This document shows, one piece after another, positions 18,177 through 27,442 of a stretch of DNA of 64,000 nt (position 1 is the stretch's first letter; each line of letters starts with the position of its first letter). Below the pieces are notes generated by a model. It had not been told where the DNA came from, made no database searches, and saw only the letters and a list, made by a program, of their open reading frames with translations. Position numbers and translations under genes: made by a program. The stretch lies in contig CAJIYH010000006.1 in NCBI GenBank assembly GCA_905181615.1, positions 289,001-353,000 of the forward strand, given 5' to 3'. The DNA comes from an uncultured Flavobacteriaceae bacterium. GTDB taxonomy: Bacteria; Bacteroidota; Bacteroidia; Flavobacteriales; Flavobacteriaceae.

Positions 18177-19005
18177 ACCACCACCAGACAATTGTAATTT
18201 CTGATTCTATTTCTTCAATTACTTTATTCAACACTTTAATGTTTTCTTGAATATTAGTGTCGTAATCTCCTAACTGATCTCTTATTTGCAACCACAATTC
18301 TATTCTTTTAAATAAGTTATATTTAATAAAATAATCACTTTGAATATACTTTCTATTCTTAACCCAGAAATCAGTTGACTCAACATCAATTTCTTTTAAA
18401 TCAAAAACCCATTGATGTCCCAAACGATATGAAAAATCATCTATAAAGCCTTTTTCCTCCTTATCCGTATTTGTAATTAGGTATTTTAAATCAGTTCCAT
18501 CATAATTATTATTAACCAACCTTCCAATGTCAGAACCTAAGAATCTAAAGGTTCCATCTAACTTTATGGCGTCATATACTACTCTAGGAGGGTTAAACGC
18601 ATCGCGATTGGTATAATAAGTCATTGGAGAATAATGAAACTCTTGATCTGGCTCCCAATTTATAAAAACACTATCGATGTCTTGATCCCATCGGTCGTAT
18701 TGCTCCTGATACATTTCTGTAACCCATTCATTCTGGTCTATATATTCTAGCGTATATTGGTGCATATCGACTAATTCATCTCGAAGCCCCTTGAGGTTAT
18801 CCAAATTAGATTCACGGTCACCAAATTCCTCACCTTGTTGTTCTACAGAAAAAGAAACCAATACCCCAAAAAATACAATTAAGAATTCTACGAAACCTTT
18901 TTTAAATCGATCGAAAAAATCTTGATATGAGAAACGGTCACCCAAAGTTATTAGCCTTAACCACCAACTTAGTTTTTCTCTTTCTATTGAATCATCCTCT
19001 TCCAT
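18094..19005 (-). CDS. Hypothetical protein with one membrane segment (DUF6090-like)
   Basis: This 303-residue protein has an acidic N-terminal stretch, then one hydrophobic helix around residues 35-53 (FVEFLIVFFGVLVSFSVEQQ), then a charged, mostly helical region (NLDNLKGLRDELVDMHQYTL). This resembles the flavobacterial membrane family often labelled DUF6090, but I am not certain. The last 28 residues (from about FSRPSWLQASPK) are encoded antisense to the 3' end of crtI, so this tail may be a recent extension after loss of an earlier stop. Its function is unknown. It ends a run of minus-strand genes from 26534. Confidence 0.6.
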   Translation of the reverse strand: MEEDDSIEREKLSWWLRLITLGDRFSYQDFFDRFKKGFVEFLIVFFGVLVSFSVEQQGEEFGDRESNLDNLKGLRDELVDMHQYTLEYIDQNEWVTEMYQEQYDRWDQDIDSVFINWEPDQEFHYSPMTYYTNRDAFNPPRVVYDAIKLDGTFRFLGSDIGRLVNNNYDGTDLKYLITNTDKEEKGFIDDFSYRLGHQWVFDLKEIDVESTDFWVKNRKYIQSDYFIKYNLFKRIELWLQIRDQLGDYDTNIQENIKVLNKVIEEIESEITIVWWWFSRPSWLQASPKSEPVELPVQEPLTDQ

Positions 19006-19046
19006 ATGTAAAAATAGTATGGTAAAGCTAATAATAAATTGGGGAA

Positions 19047-21782
19047 CTATTCTTCTAAAGTGGTAAAAGGCTTCGAAATAGCAAAAATTTCTTGAATAAG
19101 TTCAATCAAAAATGACTCATAAGAGGTCATTATTTCTTGATTAACTCCTTGAATATAATTTTTATTGTCTTCGAATTTCATGCCAAAAGGAAGCACATAA
19201 CTTTGCGTATTTTTGAAACTAATGATTCCTGCAATCAACTCTTGCTCTGTTTTCAATAAGTCTTTTTCTGCATGAGAATAAAGTAAAATCTGGAAAAGTG
19301 CTCGACGCTTTTCATCTCCTTTTAAAGAATTCCAATCCACTATTTTAAGTTTAGCAGGGTCTATTTTCCCTGACTTATAATCAACTATTCTTAAAACTCC
19401 ATTATATCGATCTACACGGTCAATAGACCCTGTCAGAACAACTTCACCCACTCCTGGAACTTCAAGGGTGTAATTAAACTTTTTCTCTAGAGCAACTATT
19501 GTAAGGCTATTGCCATCCAATAATTTTTCATTTTCTACTTTAAGTATATTAAGAATGGATTGCTCTAGCGCAAATAACATAAGCCTACTTTTACCAGAAA
19601 CAACTTCATCTCCACCAAAAATAGATCGGTAATGTTCTAATAGAACCGCAGGAGTTTTCTTTTTTAAGTCGCTGTAATCAGATGCTTTTAAAGGTTTGTT
19701 TAAATAGGGTTCATAAAGGCGCTTAAGAGCTTTATGCGCTATAACACCTCCCACCATCGGAGAAAGTGCATTATTGAGGGCTTGTGAGCTTGAAACTCCA
19801 AGAATTTTTTCGATATAAAATTTTAATGGATCTATTAAATAAGCACCTAAATAAGAAGCCGAAAAACCTTCCTTAGCTTTACTGTGTAAAATATCTAAAA
19901 CTTCTGGTGTTTTCTGAACTACTAATTTATTTAGGATGGTTTTCTTAGTAGAAGCGGACTCAAAGTGTTCCGTGACTTTATGTTGATCTAATCCCAGAAA
20001 ACGTAATTGATGAATAAATCGACTAGGTTCACCCGAATTCAATCCGTCGCTTTCCGTATTATAGAGCAACGTAATGTTGGTCGCGCGTTGAATTAATCTA
20101 TAAAAATGATAGGTGTAGATGGCGTCATTATCTAGGAACGTAGGAAGCCCAATCGTTTTTTTTATTGCAAATGGAAAAACACTTTGAGAAGACCTTCCTT
20201 TAGGGAGAATGCCTTCGTTCAAATTTGTAAGTATTATTGTGTCAAAATCAAGCACACGAGTTTCTAACATCCCCATAATCTGTAACCCCCCCTTAGGGTT
20301 ACCTTTATAGTCTACAGTCAAAGTTTGGATTAATTCATTCCATAAATAATGAATTCCACGCATTGTATCTATGGATTCAATGGCTTTTCCCATATTAAGT
20401 AACTGTTGAATCAATTCTTGAATTAGTGTTAAAAATGTAGGGTAAAGTATATACTCTGGAGCATCTTTTTTCTTTAATTGTTCTTGTATTGCAATAGTAA
20501 AATCAAGTATGCGCTGTACAAAGTTTTTTACAGAATCAAAGGGAGAAAAAATCAAAATGCCGACAGGGTGCTCTAATATGAATTGAAGCTCTTTTGGGCC
20601 AAGAAACGTTTTATTTGATTCTGATAATTTTTTTAAAAATTCGGAACCTTCTTTTGAGTTTAAATTCAACGCCTCATTAATCCAATCAAAGCTTATAACT
20701 CTTAAAAAATCAGAATACGAATAACCAAATGCAATTGATTTCAAATGCATCTCAAAAAAGTGATTAAAAAAAGACGCCACTCCTGTATTTAAAAGAGGGT
20801 ATCCCATAGTAACATTCCACTGATCAATTTGCTCTGGAAGTCCTGACAAAACTGGTATTAAAATCGATTCATTCCCCAAAATCAAAGCAGTTTTAGAGAG
20901 CGTTTTTAAATCCTTAGATTTGTTTTTTATAATTGAAGCAGCGTATTTAGCTTGCCCTATATTCTTGGGAATTCCAACTATTTTAATGTCTTTAGGCTTC
21001 TCAAAATTAGATGGAAATTTCATTTTACCCTTTTGACGGTAGTAGTTCCATTCTTTGTGATGTCTTTGAATAAATCTACCTGCAGCATGCTGTAAGTCAC
21101 TGTAAAAATATTGATCAATATCCCAAAGCACAATTGCCCTCTCGGCCTCTAAGAAAGCCTGAAGCAAGTTCGATTCGGCTGTGTTTAGCGCATTGAACCC
21201 TATGAAATAATGAGTTTTATTTGTGTTTTGTAAATATATTTCAACCGAATCGACTGCCTCTCGATAAAGCATTCCCAATGTCCCAAATCCTTTAGAATAA
21301 AGTGAGTGCTTATGACATTCAAAATATTTCGTAAGTGAATTCCAAAAGTGTTGCTTCTTTTTATAAGTCGAGTCATCTTCTAAAAGTGTTTCTAAAGCAT
21401 AATAAGAACTTAAGTTTTCAAAAGCACTTGTAACGTCAACTAGGTAAGCATCTAAATCTGAAAAATCTTTTAAAAGTGGTGGTGCCCATTGAATAAATTC
21501 TTCAAATGAATCTGTAAATTCTTTGGGAGTGTTTGAAAAATAAATTTCATAAAACTCGACAAGTGCAGTTGTGGAGGCAACGAGTTTTAGGGATGAGATT
21601 TCCTGGATAAACTCTTTAATACTGTAGATCTTTGGAGACAAAATCGGATTACTCAATTGATTAACGAGAGCTTCTTTAAAGAAAATACCCGCCCTTCTGC
21701 TTGGAAAAACAATTACTAAATCTTCCAAATCTGGATGATTGGTTATAATTTCCGAAACGCTTTCCTCTAAAAATGTTTTCAC
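19047..21782 (-). CDS. AddB-like PD-(D/E)XK nuclease (helicase-exonuclease partner)
   Basis: This 911-residue protein begins LVIVFPSRRAGIFFKEAL, the degenerate N-terminal region of AddB/RecC-like subunits. It ends with a PD-(D/E)XK nuclease core: GSIDRVDRYNGVLRIVDYKSGK at about residues 783-803, with the Asp and Asp-x-Lys catalytic residues visible. AddAB complexes resect double-strand breaks for RecA recombination. The AddA-like gene is at 23391-26534 on the same strand. I see no four-cysteine iron-sulfur pattern around the nuclease, unlike Bacillus AddB. The start ATG at 21782 directly precedes the conserved region. The ompA gene and its terminator separate it from addA. Confidence 0.83.
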   Translation of the reverse strand: MKTFLEESVSEIITNHPDLEDLVIVFPSRRAGIFFKEALVNQLSNPILSPKIYSIKEFIQEISSLKLVASTTALVEFYEIYFSNTPKEFTDSFEEFIQWAPPLLKDFSDLDAYLVDVTSAFENLSSYYALETLLEDDSTYKKKQHFWNSLTKYFECHKHSLYSKGFGTLGMLYREAVDSVEIYLQNTNKTHYFIGFNALNTAESNLLQAFLEAERAIVLWDIDQYFYSDLQHAAGRFIQRHHKEWNYYRQKGKMKFPSNFEKPKDIKIVGIPKNIGQAKYAASIIKNKSKDLKTLSKTALILGNESILIPVLSGLPEQIDQWNVTMGYPLLNTGVASFFNHFFEMHLKSIAFGYSYSDFLRVISFDWINEALNLNSKEGSEFLKKLSESNKTFLGPKELQFILEHPVGILIFSPFDSVKNFVQRILDFTIAIQEQLKKKDAPEYILYPTFLTLIQELIQQLLNMGKAIESIDTMRGIHYLWNELIQTLTVDYKGNPKGGLQIMGMLETRVLDFDTIILTNLNEGILPKGRSSQSVFPFAIKKTIGLPTFLDNDAIYTYHFYRLIQRATNITLLYNTESDGLNSGEPSRFIHQLRFLGLDQHKVTEHFESASTKKTILNKLVVQKTPEVLDILHSKAKEGFSASYLGAYLIDPLKFYIEKILGVSSSQALNNALSPMVGGVIAHKALKRLYEPYLNKPLKASDYSDLKKKTPAVLLEHYRSIFGGDEVVSGKSRLMLFALEQSILNILKVENEKLLDGNSLTIVALEKKFNYTLEVPGVGEVVLTGSIDRVDRYNGVLRIVDYKSGKIDPAKLKIVDWNSLKGDEKRRALFQILLYSHAEKDLLKTEQELIAGIISFKNTQSYVLPFGMKFEDNKNYIQGVNQEIMTSYESFLIELIQEIFAISKPFTTLEE

Positions 21783-21840
21783 GTTTAAAAATAAAAAACT
21801 TAATTTAAATTGTTGCCAATTAATTAAAAATTGCCAAAAA

Positions 21841-21866
21841 AAAAGCCTTGCATCTGCAAGGCTTTT
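21841..21866 (-). terminator. Rho-independent terminator of ompA
   Basis: An 11-bp perfect hairpin, AAAAGCCTTGC with loop ATCT and its complement, lies 19 bases beyond the ompA stop. On the minus strand it is followed by a T run (A run at 21836-21844). It has T-rich flanks on both sides, so it may act in both directions. Confidence 0.85.
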
Positions 21867-21884
21867 TTAATTTATTTAAAGGTT

Positions 21885-23258
21885 CTAGTTTTTACCTACG
21901 GCAAACTGAACTCTTCTATTACTTTTTCTTCCGGCAGCACGGTTATTATCTTTTATCGGGTTGGCTTCACCAAGACCTATAGTTGATATTCTGCTACCAT
22001 CTGCACCTAGAGCAGTTAATGCATCTTTAACAGAAGCTGCACGCTCTTCAGATAGTTTTTGATTATATCCTTTACTCCCATCGCTTGAAGCATGACCTTC
22101 AACTACAACTTGACTTTTAGGGTAACTGTCTAAAATTGTTTTGATTCTAGATAATACAATCTGTGATTCTCCATCTAAAAGATCAAAGCTTTCAGCTTTA
22201 AAACGGATCATTAAACTTTCTTTGTTTAATTCTGCAATTATTGAGTCCGGAATAACAGGACAGCCATTGTTAGATGCTGGACCTGCAAGTTGAGGACAAG
22301 CGTCATCTTTATTTGGAATACCATCTAAATCAGCATCAGGCCAAGGACAACCGTTATTTGCAGTTGGACCAGCTCCTGTGGGACAAGAATCGTCTTTATC
22401 ATTGATGCCATCTCCATCAGAATCAGGACATCCGTTCATTGCTGCTGAACCTGCAAGTTGAGGACAAGCGTCTTCTAAATCAGAAAGCCCGTCTCCATCA
22501 GAATCAGGACAACCATTCATTTCAATAGACCCTGCTGCTTCTGGGCAGGCATCATCTCTATCGGCGATACCATCTCCATCAGTATCAGGACATCCACCAA
22601 ATTCCGGTAAACCTGCAACCTCCGGACATTCGTCAAACTGATCGTATACACCATCTCCGTCCGTGTCAACTCCACCAAATTTAATCGATACACCAAAAAT
22701 ATGTTGGAAATGTTTAATTCCTTCTGGAGCAAAAGTATGTTTATAAGCTGTTTGATATGTAAGACCTAAGTTGTCGTTAATCCAATAATTTAAACCAGCT
22801 CCAAAATTAAATGAAGGGCTTCCTTCATCTCCATTCCAAGTGTAACCTCCACCAAACTCTGTGAAAGGCTCCCATGTTGAACTAGCATCTGTTAATGAAT
22901 ATCGAACAGTAGCATCAAGTGATTTATAAATAAATTCACTGGTCTCTATATCACCAACCTTGGTGATGCTGTTTAAAGAAAGACGAGAACCAATTGAAAA
23001 GTTATCAGATAAGTATCCACTCAAGCTTATTGTTGTAATTGCTGGGATCATATTCCAGTGATCTTCTGTATTAAAAAATTCACTGAACCATTTCCCTTGA
23101 ACGCCATAAGTGTCTATTGAACTAGCATTAGTTGGGTAAGCATCTACAGAATTAACTCCAAGTGTTACAACCCATGGATTATTAGCGTCTTGAGCGTTAG
23201 CATTTGAAAAAACGAATGTTAGAGCACAAATGATTAAAATTTGTTTGATAGATTTCAT
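21885..23258 (-). CDS. OmpA-family outer-membrane protein with TSP3 calcium-binding repeats
   Basis: The 457-residue protein has a signal peptide (cleavage after about ANAQ, residue 23) and an eight-strand-type OmpA beta-barrel to about residue 195. A linker of five thrombospondin type 3 repeats follows at about 198-334 ([19 protein letters not shown] and similar), then an OmpA C-terminal peptidoglycan-binding domain ([20 protein letters not shown], then [11 protein letters not shown]). It anchors the outer membrane to peptidoglycan; the repeats probably bind calcium. It has its own strong promoter and terminator, so it is a monocistronic unit between the addA-like and addB-like genes. Related major surface proteins occur in Flavobacterium. 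Confidence 0.94.
   Translation of the reverse strand: MKSIKQILIICALTFVFSNANAQDANNPWVVTLGVNSVDAYPTNASSIDTYGVQGKWFSEFFNTEDHWNMIPAITTISLSGYLSDNFSIGSRLSLNSITKVGDIETSEFIYKSLDATVRYSLTDASSTWEPFTEFGGGYTWNGDEGSPSFNFGAGLNYWINDNLGLTYQTAYKHTFAPEGIKHFQHIFGVSIKFGGVDTDGDGVYDQFDECPEVAGLPEFGGCPDTDGDGIADRDDACPEAAGSIEMNGCPDSDGDGLSDLEDACPQLAGSAAMNGCPDSDGDGINDKDDSCPTGAGPTANNGCPWPDADLDGIPNKDDACPQLAGPASNNGCPVIPDSIIAELNKESLMIRFKAESFDLLDGESQIVLSRIKTILDSYPKSQVVVEGHASSDGSKGYNQKLSEERAASVKDALTALGADGSRISTIGLGEANPIKDNNRAAGRKSNRRVQFAVGKN
22255..22667 (-). repeat. Tandem TSP3 repeats encoded within ompA
   Basis: Five degenerate repeats of about 27 codons share the pattern DxDGDGxxDxxDxCPxxAGxxxxxGCP. The fourth-to-fifth junction is altered ([18 protein letters not shown]). 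Near-identical copies ([32 protein letters not shown]) suggest recent duplication of units. Confidence 0.85.
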
Positions 23259-23293
23259 TTATAATTTATTTAGTTTATATCTTATTCTAAATG

Positions 23294-23323
23294 CAAAAAT
23301 AACAGTATTCATCGAGTATTCAA
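23294..23323 (-). promoter_or_regulatory. Promoter of ompA, full Bacteroidota consensus
   Basis: On the minus strand TTG is followed by exactly 19 bases and then TATTTTTG. This matches both the -33 (TTG) and -7 (TAnnTTTG) elements of the Bacteroidota primary sigma factor. The ATG is 35 bases downstream of the -7 element. It is the clearest promoter in the window and suits an abundant surface protein. Confidence 0.75.
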
Positions 23324-23390
23324 AAATTTAAAGCTTGTTTTTTGTCAATTTTAAACATTTTTTTTTTGATGATGTGTTTTTTTAAACATG

Positions 23391-26300
23391 TTAAATTAAA
23401 ACAACCTCTACCTCCTTTTTTTCTTGAATATAAACCAAGTAGCTTTTAATTTTTTTACCACTAAATACTTGACCGATTATCTTTTTGTAATGCTCAATCT
23501 GATCTTGATCTGCTTCTTTGGATTTTCCTGTTTTATAGTCTATCAAAATCATTTCATCTCGGTTTTCCATTAAGCGATCAGGGCGTATGTTTTCTTCATT
23601 TGGAATTAAAATATCACGCTCATTCCAAACCTTGTATTCATTTTTAAAAAAAGAATTTAAACTAGGATGATTAATAACTTTTAAAAGAAGTTTTTTTATT
23701 AAGTCAACTGAATTTTCATTTATTCTGCCCAGTGAAAATGCTTCTTCAAGAACCCAATCTAAATCCTCTGATGTCTCTATTTTAGCTAAAAGATCATGAA
23801 TTAGAATACCCCAAATTTTTGGAGAATTAATTTTAGACTGAGGCTGATTATATGCCTGAATCATCAAACTATTTTGCCACTTTTTTGAATTTATTTCAAT
23901 TGGAAAAACTTTAAGTTCTCGTGACTCATCCTCTCTTTTGATCAAAGGTCGTTTATGACCTTGCACATAAGTCCTAGACTCATCTACGTTATTAATTTTT
24001 AAAAAATTTTGAATTAGACCAGGATATGAATCTTGAGTTTGTGTGTTTTTACCAGCAGTAGGCTTGAGGTTTGAAATCAAAATTAATTGCTCAACAGGAC
24101 GTGTCATAGCAACATACAAAACATTTAAAGCATCCAGTTCATTTGCTTCTTGAATTTGATTAAATAAAGCTTCTCCAGCTTCGCCATAATCCACTATTTT
24201 TTTAGAATAAGGAATCCACCCTTTACTCAAATTCTCCCCGAACCATTCTGTTGTGTTTAGCCAAACTTGAGTTCTATGGCTTCCTTGAATTGGATCATCT
24301 AAAAAAGGAAGAATAACCACAGGAAATTCCAAGCCTTTGGCTTTGTGAATAGTGAGTATTTGAATTGCATTTAATCCTTTAGGAGTTGCAACATACAGAG
24401 AATCACCTTGCTGATTCCAATGCATCAAAAAACTCATGAGATCGTTGTGTTTTTGTTGACTAAACTCAAACAGGTGATCTAAAAAAGTTTGGAGATGTGC
24501 ATCCATTACAGCACTTAATTCGAAAGCGTAAAATGCAGCTTCAACAGCTTCGTAAAGAGGAAGTGTTTTGAATTTTAAAAAATTAAAATTTATTCCATAT
24601 TTGTCAAATATTTTTTGAAGTGGAAGTTTCAAATGTTCTGAAACAAACGTATGGTAAGCTTCTTCTTTGTTAAAAGATGCTTTGAAGAATTCTACAACCA
24701 AGAGTTTTTCTTCCAAATTATTTTCATACAGAGCAAGTTGAAGCAAAGCAACAAGAAATTGAACCTCTTTTGAATGTGATAAATTAAGAGATTCGGAAGA
24801 CAAAAAAGGAATTTTTTGAAGCACTAAAAATTCACATATTGATGAAGCTTGTGCTTTTGTTCTTACTAAAACAGCAATTTCGTTAGGCTCAAAACCTTGT
24901 TCTAATGCAGAACTAATTGAATCATATGTTTTTTGAACATGGGTGTTTAATGCTTCTAGGCTATCCTTTTCATGAAATTGATCTATTTCTACATACCCAA
25001 TTGAAGGGTTTTTGATGTTTTGGTGATAACCTTTCTTAAATAAATTTTTATTTATTGTTCCATGAATATGTGGAAGTATACTTTCAAAAAAAACATTGTT
25101 GAATTTAACTATAGTATGAAAACTGCGATGATTCTTTTTAAGCTGTTTGGTGTCAGCTGGAACTTGGAACGGAATTTCTCCTTTTAAAAGAGCAAGAAAT
25201 TGCTCAACATGTCCGCCTCTCCATCGATATATTGATTGTTTAGGGTCTCCTACTACTAATAGTGACCCAACATTGCCCTGCTCATCTAATCCTTCAAGTG
25301 GCTCCTTAATTAAGGGTATCAAATTTGACCACTGCAACCTAGAGGTGTCTTGAAATTCATCTAAAAAGTAATAGCGATAATGCTCTCCCAAGCGTTCATA
25401 AATATAAGGTGAAGCCTGGTGGAGTATTTCTTTAGAAATGCGCTCATTAAAAGTTGCAAGCAATACCTTATTGCTTTCTTTCTGATATAACTCAAGCTCT
25501 GTGGCTAATATTTTTATTAAACTCATAGGGATCCACTGCTTAAAAATATCATTTGCTAATGAAAATTGATGATATAACTCTTTTGCTTTATGAAATGCTG
25601 AACTAAGAGTGGGAAGAATTTGATCTATACTACTTGCCTTTGATGGATCTAATTTAGTGGTATATATTTTTTGCTTAAGGTCTAGGTTTTTTTCGAGCTG
25701 ATTTTTATATAGATCTTTAAAATCTAACCTTTTAAGTTTTTCAAAATGATTAAATAATGTGCCTCGAGCAAAATCATCTTTTGTAATTCCATTACTTTGA
25801 ATTAAACTCAAAACCTCAACAGCAATTAAATTTATACTTTCTTTAGTTGATCTAAGTAATGACTCTAAAAATTTATGTTGGCGGTTAAAAGAAGATCTCG
25901 ATTGCAAAAGAAAGTCTTGCATTGGAATACGATCATTTTCATTTAAAAGTAGCTCTGCAATACTCAAGAGATTTTTACTTATGTCCCAACTCAGCTGATC
26001 ATTAAATTTATGTAATGTAAATAACTCTAATAACCTGGTTATCTCTTTATCTAAACCTGCTTTTTTAACCACCCGATCAACAACTTCAGTTAACATTTGT
26101 TTTTGTTGAATCTCTACTTCAAATGAATGTGAAAGTCCCAAATCACGAGCAAAACTCCTGATTACCCTATAGGTAAAACGATCTAGAGTGACTATTTCAA
26201 AAGCTGCATAATCATGTAAAATTATCTTCAAAGCTTGCTGCGATCGATATTGCAATTCATTCAAAGAAAATAGTAATTCCTCACAAATCTCATGAGCCAT

Positions 26301-26534
26301 GTCAGGTATCTGATCCTCGCTCTTTATTCCCGAAAACTGATTTAAAGTTTTTAAAATTCTAGATTTCATTTCAAAAACCGCCTTATTAGTAAAAGTAAGA
26401 GCAATCATTTTTCGATATGCATCGGCATTAGGCTCAGAAAGTAGCGTTTTTAAAAAATGGAAAACCAAGGTATAGGTCTTACCTGACCCCGCAGAGGCGC
26501 TGATGATGTTTATTGGAGTGATATTATGCTTCAT
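23391..26534 (-). CDS. AddA-like UvrD-family helicase with C-terminal nuclease
   Basis: This 1,047-residue superfamily 1A helicase has Walker A SASAGSGKTYTL at residues 12-23, motif II YYFLDEFQDTSRLQW near 390, GDPKQSIYRWRGG and motif V TIHKAKGLEFPVVILP. The last 70 residues carry a PD-(D/E)XK nuclease site (RPDRLMENRDEMILIDYKTG). It should unwind and degrade DNA ends together with the AddB-like protein encoded at 19047-21782. The start ATG at 26534 is just before the first helicase strand and 61 bases from divergent superoxide dismutase. It lies upstream of ompA; a readthrough transcript could join the pair, but ompA has its own promoter. Confidence 0.88.
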   Translation of the reverse strand: MKHNITPINIISASAGSGKTYTLVFHFLKTLLSEPNADAYRKMIALTFTNKAVFEMKSRILKTLNQFSGIKSEDQIPDMAHEICEELLFSLNELQYRSQQALKIILHDYAAFEIVTLDRFTYRVIRSFARDLGLSHSFEVEIQQKQMLTEVVDRVVKKAGLDKEITRLLELFTLHKFNDQLSWDISKNLLSIAELLLNENDRIPMQDFLLQSRSSFNRQHKFLESLLRSTKESINLIAVEVLSLIQSNGITKDDFARGTLFNHFEKLKRLDFKDLYKNQLEKNLDLKQKIYTTKLDPSKASSIDQILPTLSSAFHKAKELYHQFSLANDIFKQWIPMSLIKILATELELYQKESNKVLLATFNERISKEILHQASPYIYERLGEHYRYYFLDEFQDTSRLQWSNLIPLIKEPLEGLDEQGNVGSLLVVGDPKQSIYRWRGGHVEQFLALLKGEIPFQVPADTKQLKKNHRSFHTIVKFNNVFFESILPHIHGTINKNLFKKGYHQNIKNPSIGYVEIDQFHEKDSLEALNTHVQKTYDSISSALEQGFEPNEIAVLVRTKAQASSICEFLVLQKIPFLSSESLNLSHSKEVQFLVALLQLALYENNLEEKLLVVEFFKASFNKEEAYHTFVSEHLKLPLQKIFDKYGINFNFLKFKTLPLYEAVEAAFYAFELSAVMDAHLQTFLDHLFEFSQQKHNDLMSFLMHWNQQGDSLYVATPKGLNAIQILTIHKAKGLEFPVVILPFLDDPIQGSHRTQVWLNTTEWFGENLSKGWIPYSKKIVDYGEAGEALFNQIQEANELDALNVLYVAMTRPVEQLILISNLKPTAGKNTQTQDSYPGLIQNFLKINNVDESRTYVQGHKRPLIKREDESRELKVFPIEINSKKWQNSLMIQAYNQPQSKINSPKIWGILIHDLLAKIETSEDLDWVLEEAFSLGRINENSVDLIKKLLLKVINHPSLNSFFKNEYKVWNERDILIPNEENIRPDRLMENRDEMILIDYKTGKSKEADQDQIEHYKKIIGQVFSGKKIKSYLVYIQEKKEVEVVLI

Positions 26535-26563
26535 AAGATTATGCTATAAATGTAAAGATTCTT

Positions 26564-26571
26564 TAAGTTTG
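26564..26571 (+). promoter_or_regulatory. Candidate -7 promoter element of superoxide dismutase
   Basis: TAAGTTTG matches TAnnTTTG and lies 24 bases before the ATG at 26596. No TTG is seen at the expected -33 distance. Confidence 0.45.
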
Positions 26572-26595
26572 TATAATAATCTTTAAAAAAAAAAA

Positions 26596-27204
26596 ATGGC
26601 TTTCGAACTACCTAAACTTTCCTATGCATACGACGCACTAGAACCGCATATAGATGCAAGAACCATGGAAATTCATCATGGAAAACATCATAATGGATAT
26701 ACTACTAACCTGAACAATGCTATTTCTGGCTCAGATCTAGAGGAACATTCTATAGAATCAATTCTTACTTCACTGGACCTTGATAACGGAGCAGTTCGAA
26801 ATAATGGAGGTGGGTTTTACAACCACCGTTTATTTTGGAACGTAATGAGTCCGAACGGAGGAGGAACTCCATCTGGAGCTCTTGCTGAAGCTATTAATGC
26901 TGCTTTTGGCTCTTTTGAGGGTTTTAAAGATACTTTTGCTAAAGCTGCAGCTACTCGATTTGGATCTGGATGGGCATGGCTATGTGTTCATAAAGGAGGT
27001 GCACTTGATGTTTGCTCTACTCCAAATCAAGACAATCCCCTAATGCCTGGTATTGGATGTGATGGATTTCCTGTTCTTGGGATAGATGTTTGGGAGCATG
27101 CTTATTACTTAAATTATCAAAATAGAAGACCTGATTATATTCAGGCTTTTTTCAATGTAGTTGATTGGAATAAGGTGAGTGAGTTTTACACAGAAAACGT
27201 TTAA
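26596..27204 (+). CDS. sod: Superoxide dismutase (Fe/Mn family)
   Basis: This enzyme dismutates superoxide to oxygen and hydrogen peroxide in the cytoplasm. The 202-residue protein has the usual N-terminus [18 protein letters not shown], the metal ligands His27-type ([11 protein letters not shown]) and His ([13 protein letters not shown]), and the C-terminal signature [15 protein letters not shown] supplying Asp and His. Whether it uses iron or manganese cannot be decided with confidence from sequence alone. The start follows a run of A residues. It is monocistronic, with two hairpins downstream. Confidence 0.96.
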   Translation: MAFELPKLSYAYDALEPHIDARTMEIHHGKHHNGYTTNLNNAISGSDLEEHSIESILTSLDLDNGAVRNNGGGFYNHRLFWNVMSPNGGGTPSGALAEAINAAFGSFEGFKDTFAKAAATRFGSGWAWLCVHKGGALDVCSTPNQDNPLMPGIGCDGFPVLGIDVWEHAYYLNYQNRRPDYIQAFFNVVDWNKVSEFYTENV

Positions 27205-27228
27205 ATTAAGAACCATCTTTTAATAAAA

Positions 27229-27249
27229 AAGAGGGCTTTTGGCTCTCTT
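27229..27249 (+). terminator. Probable terminator of superoxide dismutase gene
   Basis: An 8-bp stem (AAGAGGGC with GCTCTCTT, one G-T pair) and a five-base loop lie 24 bases after the stop, followed by a short T-rich stretch. Confidence 0.55.
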
Positions 27250-27298
27250 CTTTATCAAAAAAAGTCAATGATAATAAGGGTTAAGGCTTATGTAAAAT

Positions 27299-27328
27299 AA
27301 AAAAGGAGGAATGAATTCCTCCTTTTTT
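27299..27328. terminator. Bidirectional terminator between convergent sod and purF
   Basis: A perfect inverted repeat of about 13 bp (AAAAAAGGAGGAA and its complement) with a four-base loop has A/T runs on both flanks. It lies between the ends of the convergent genes and could end both transcripts. Confidence 0.8.
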
Positions 27329-27442
27329 GCCCCAAATCTTACCATGAACTTAACCTACTTATGTTCTGGTAATGTAAAAATGCAATTTTCTTTCCAACCG
27401 TTACAATAAAATAGACAAAATTCGTTTTTATCGGTCAAACGA

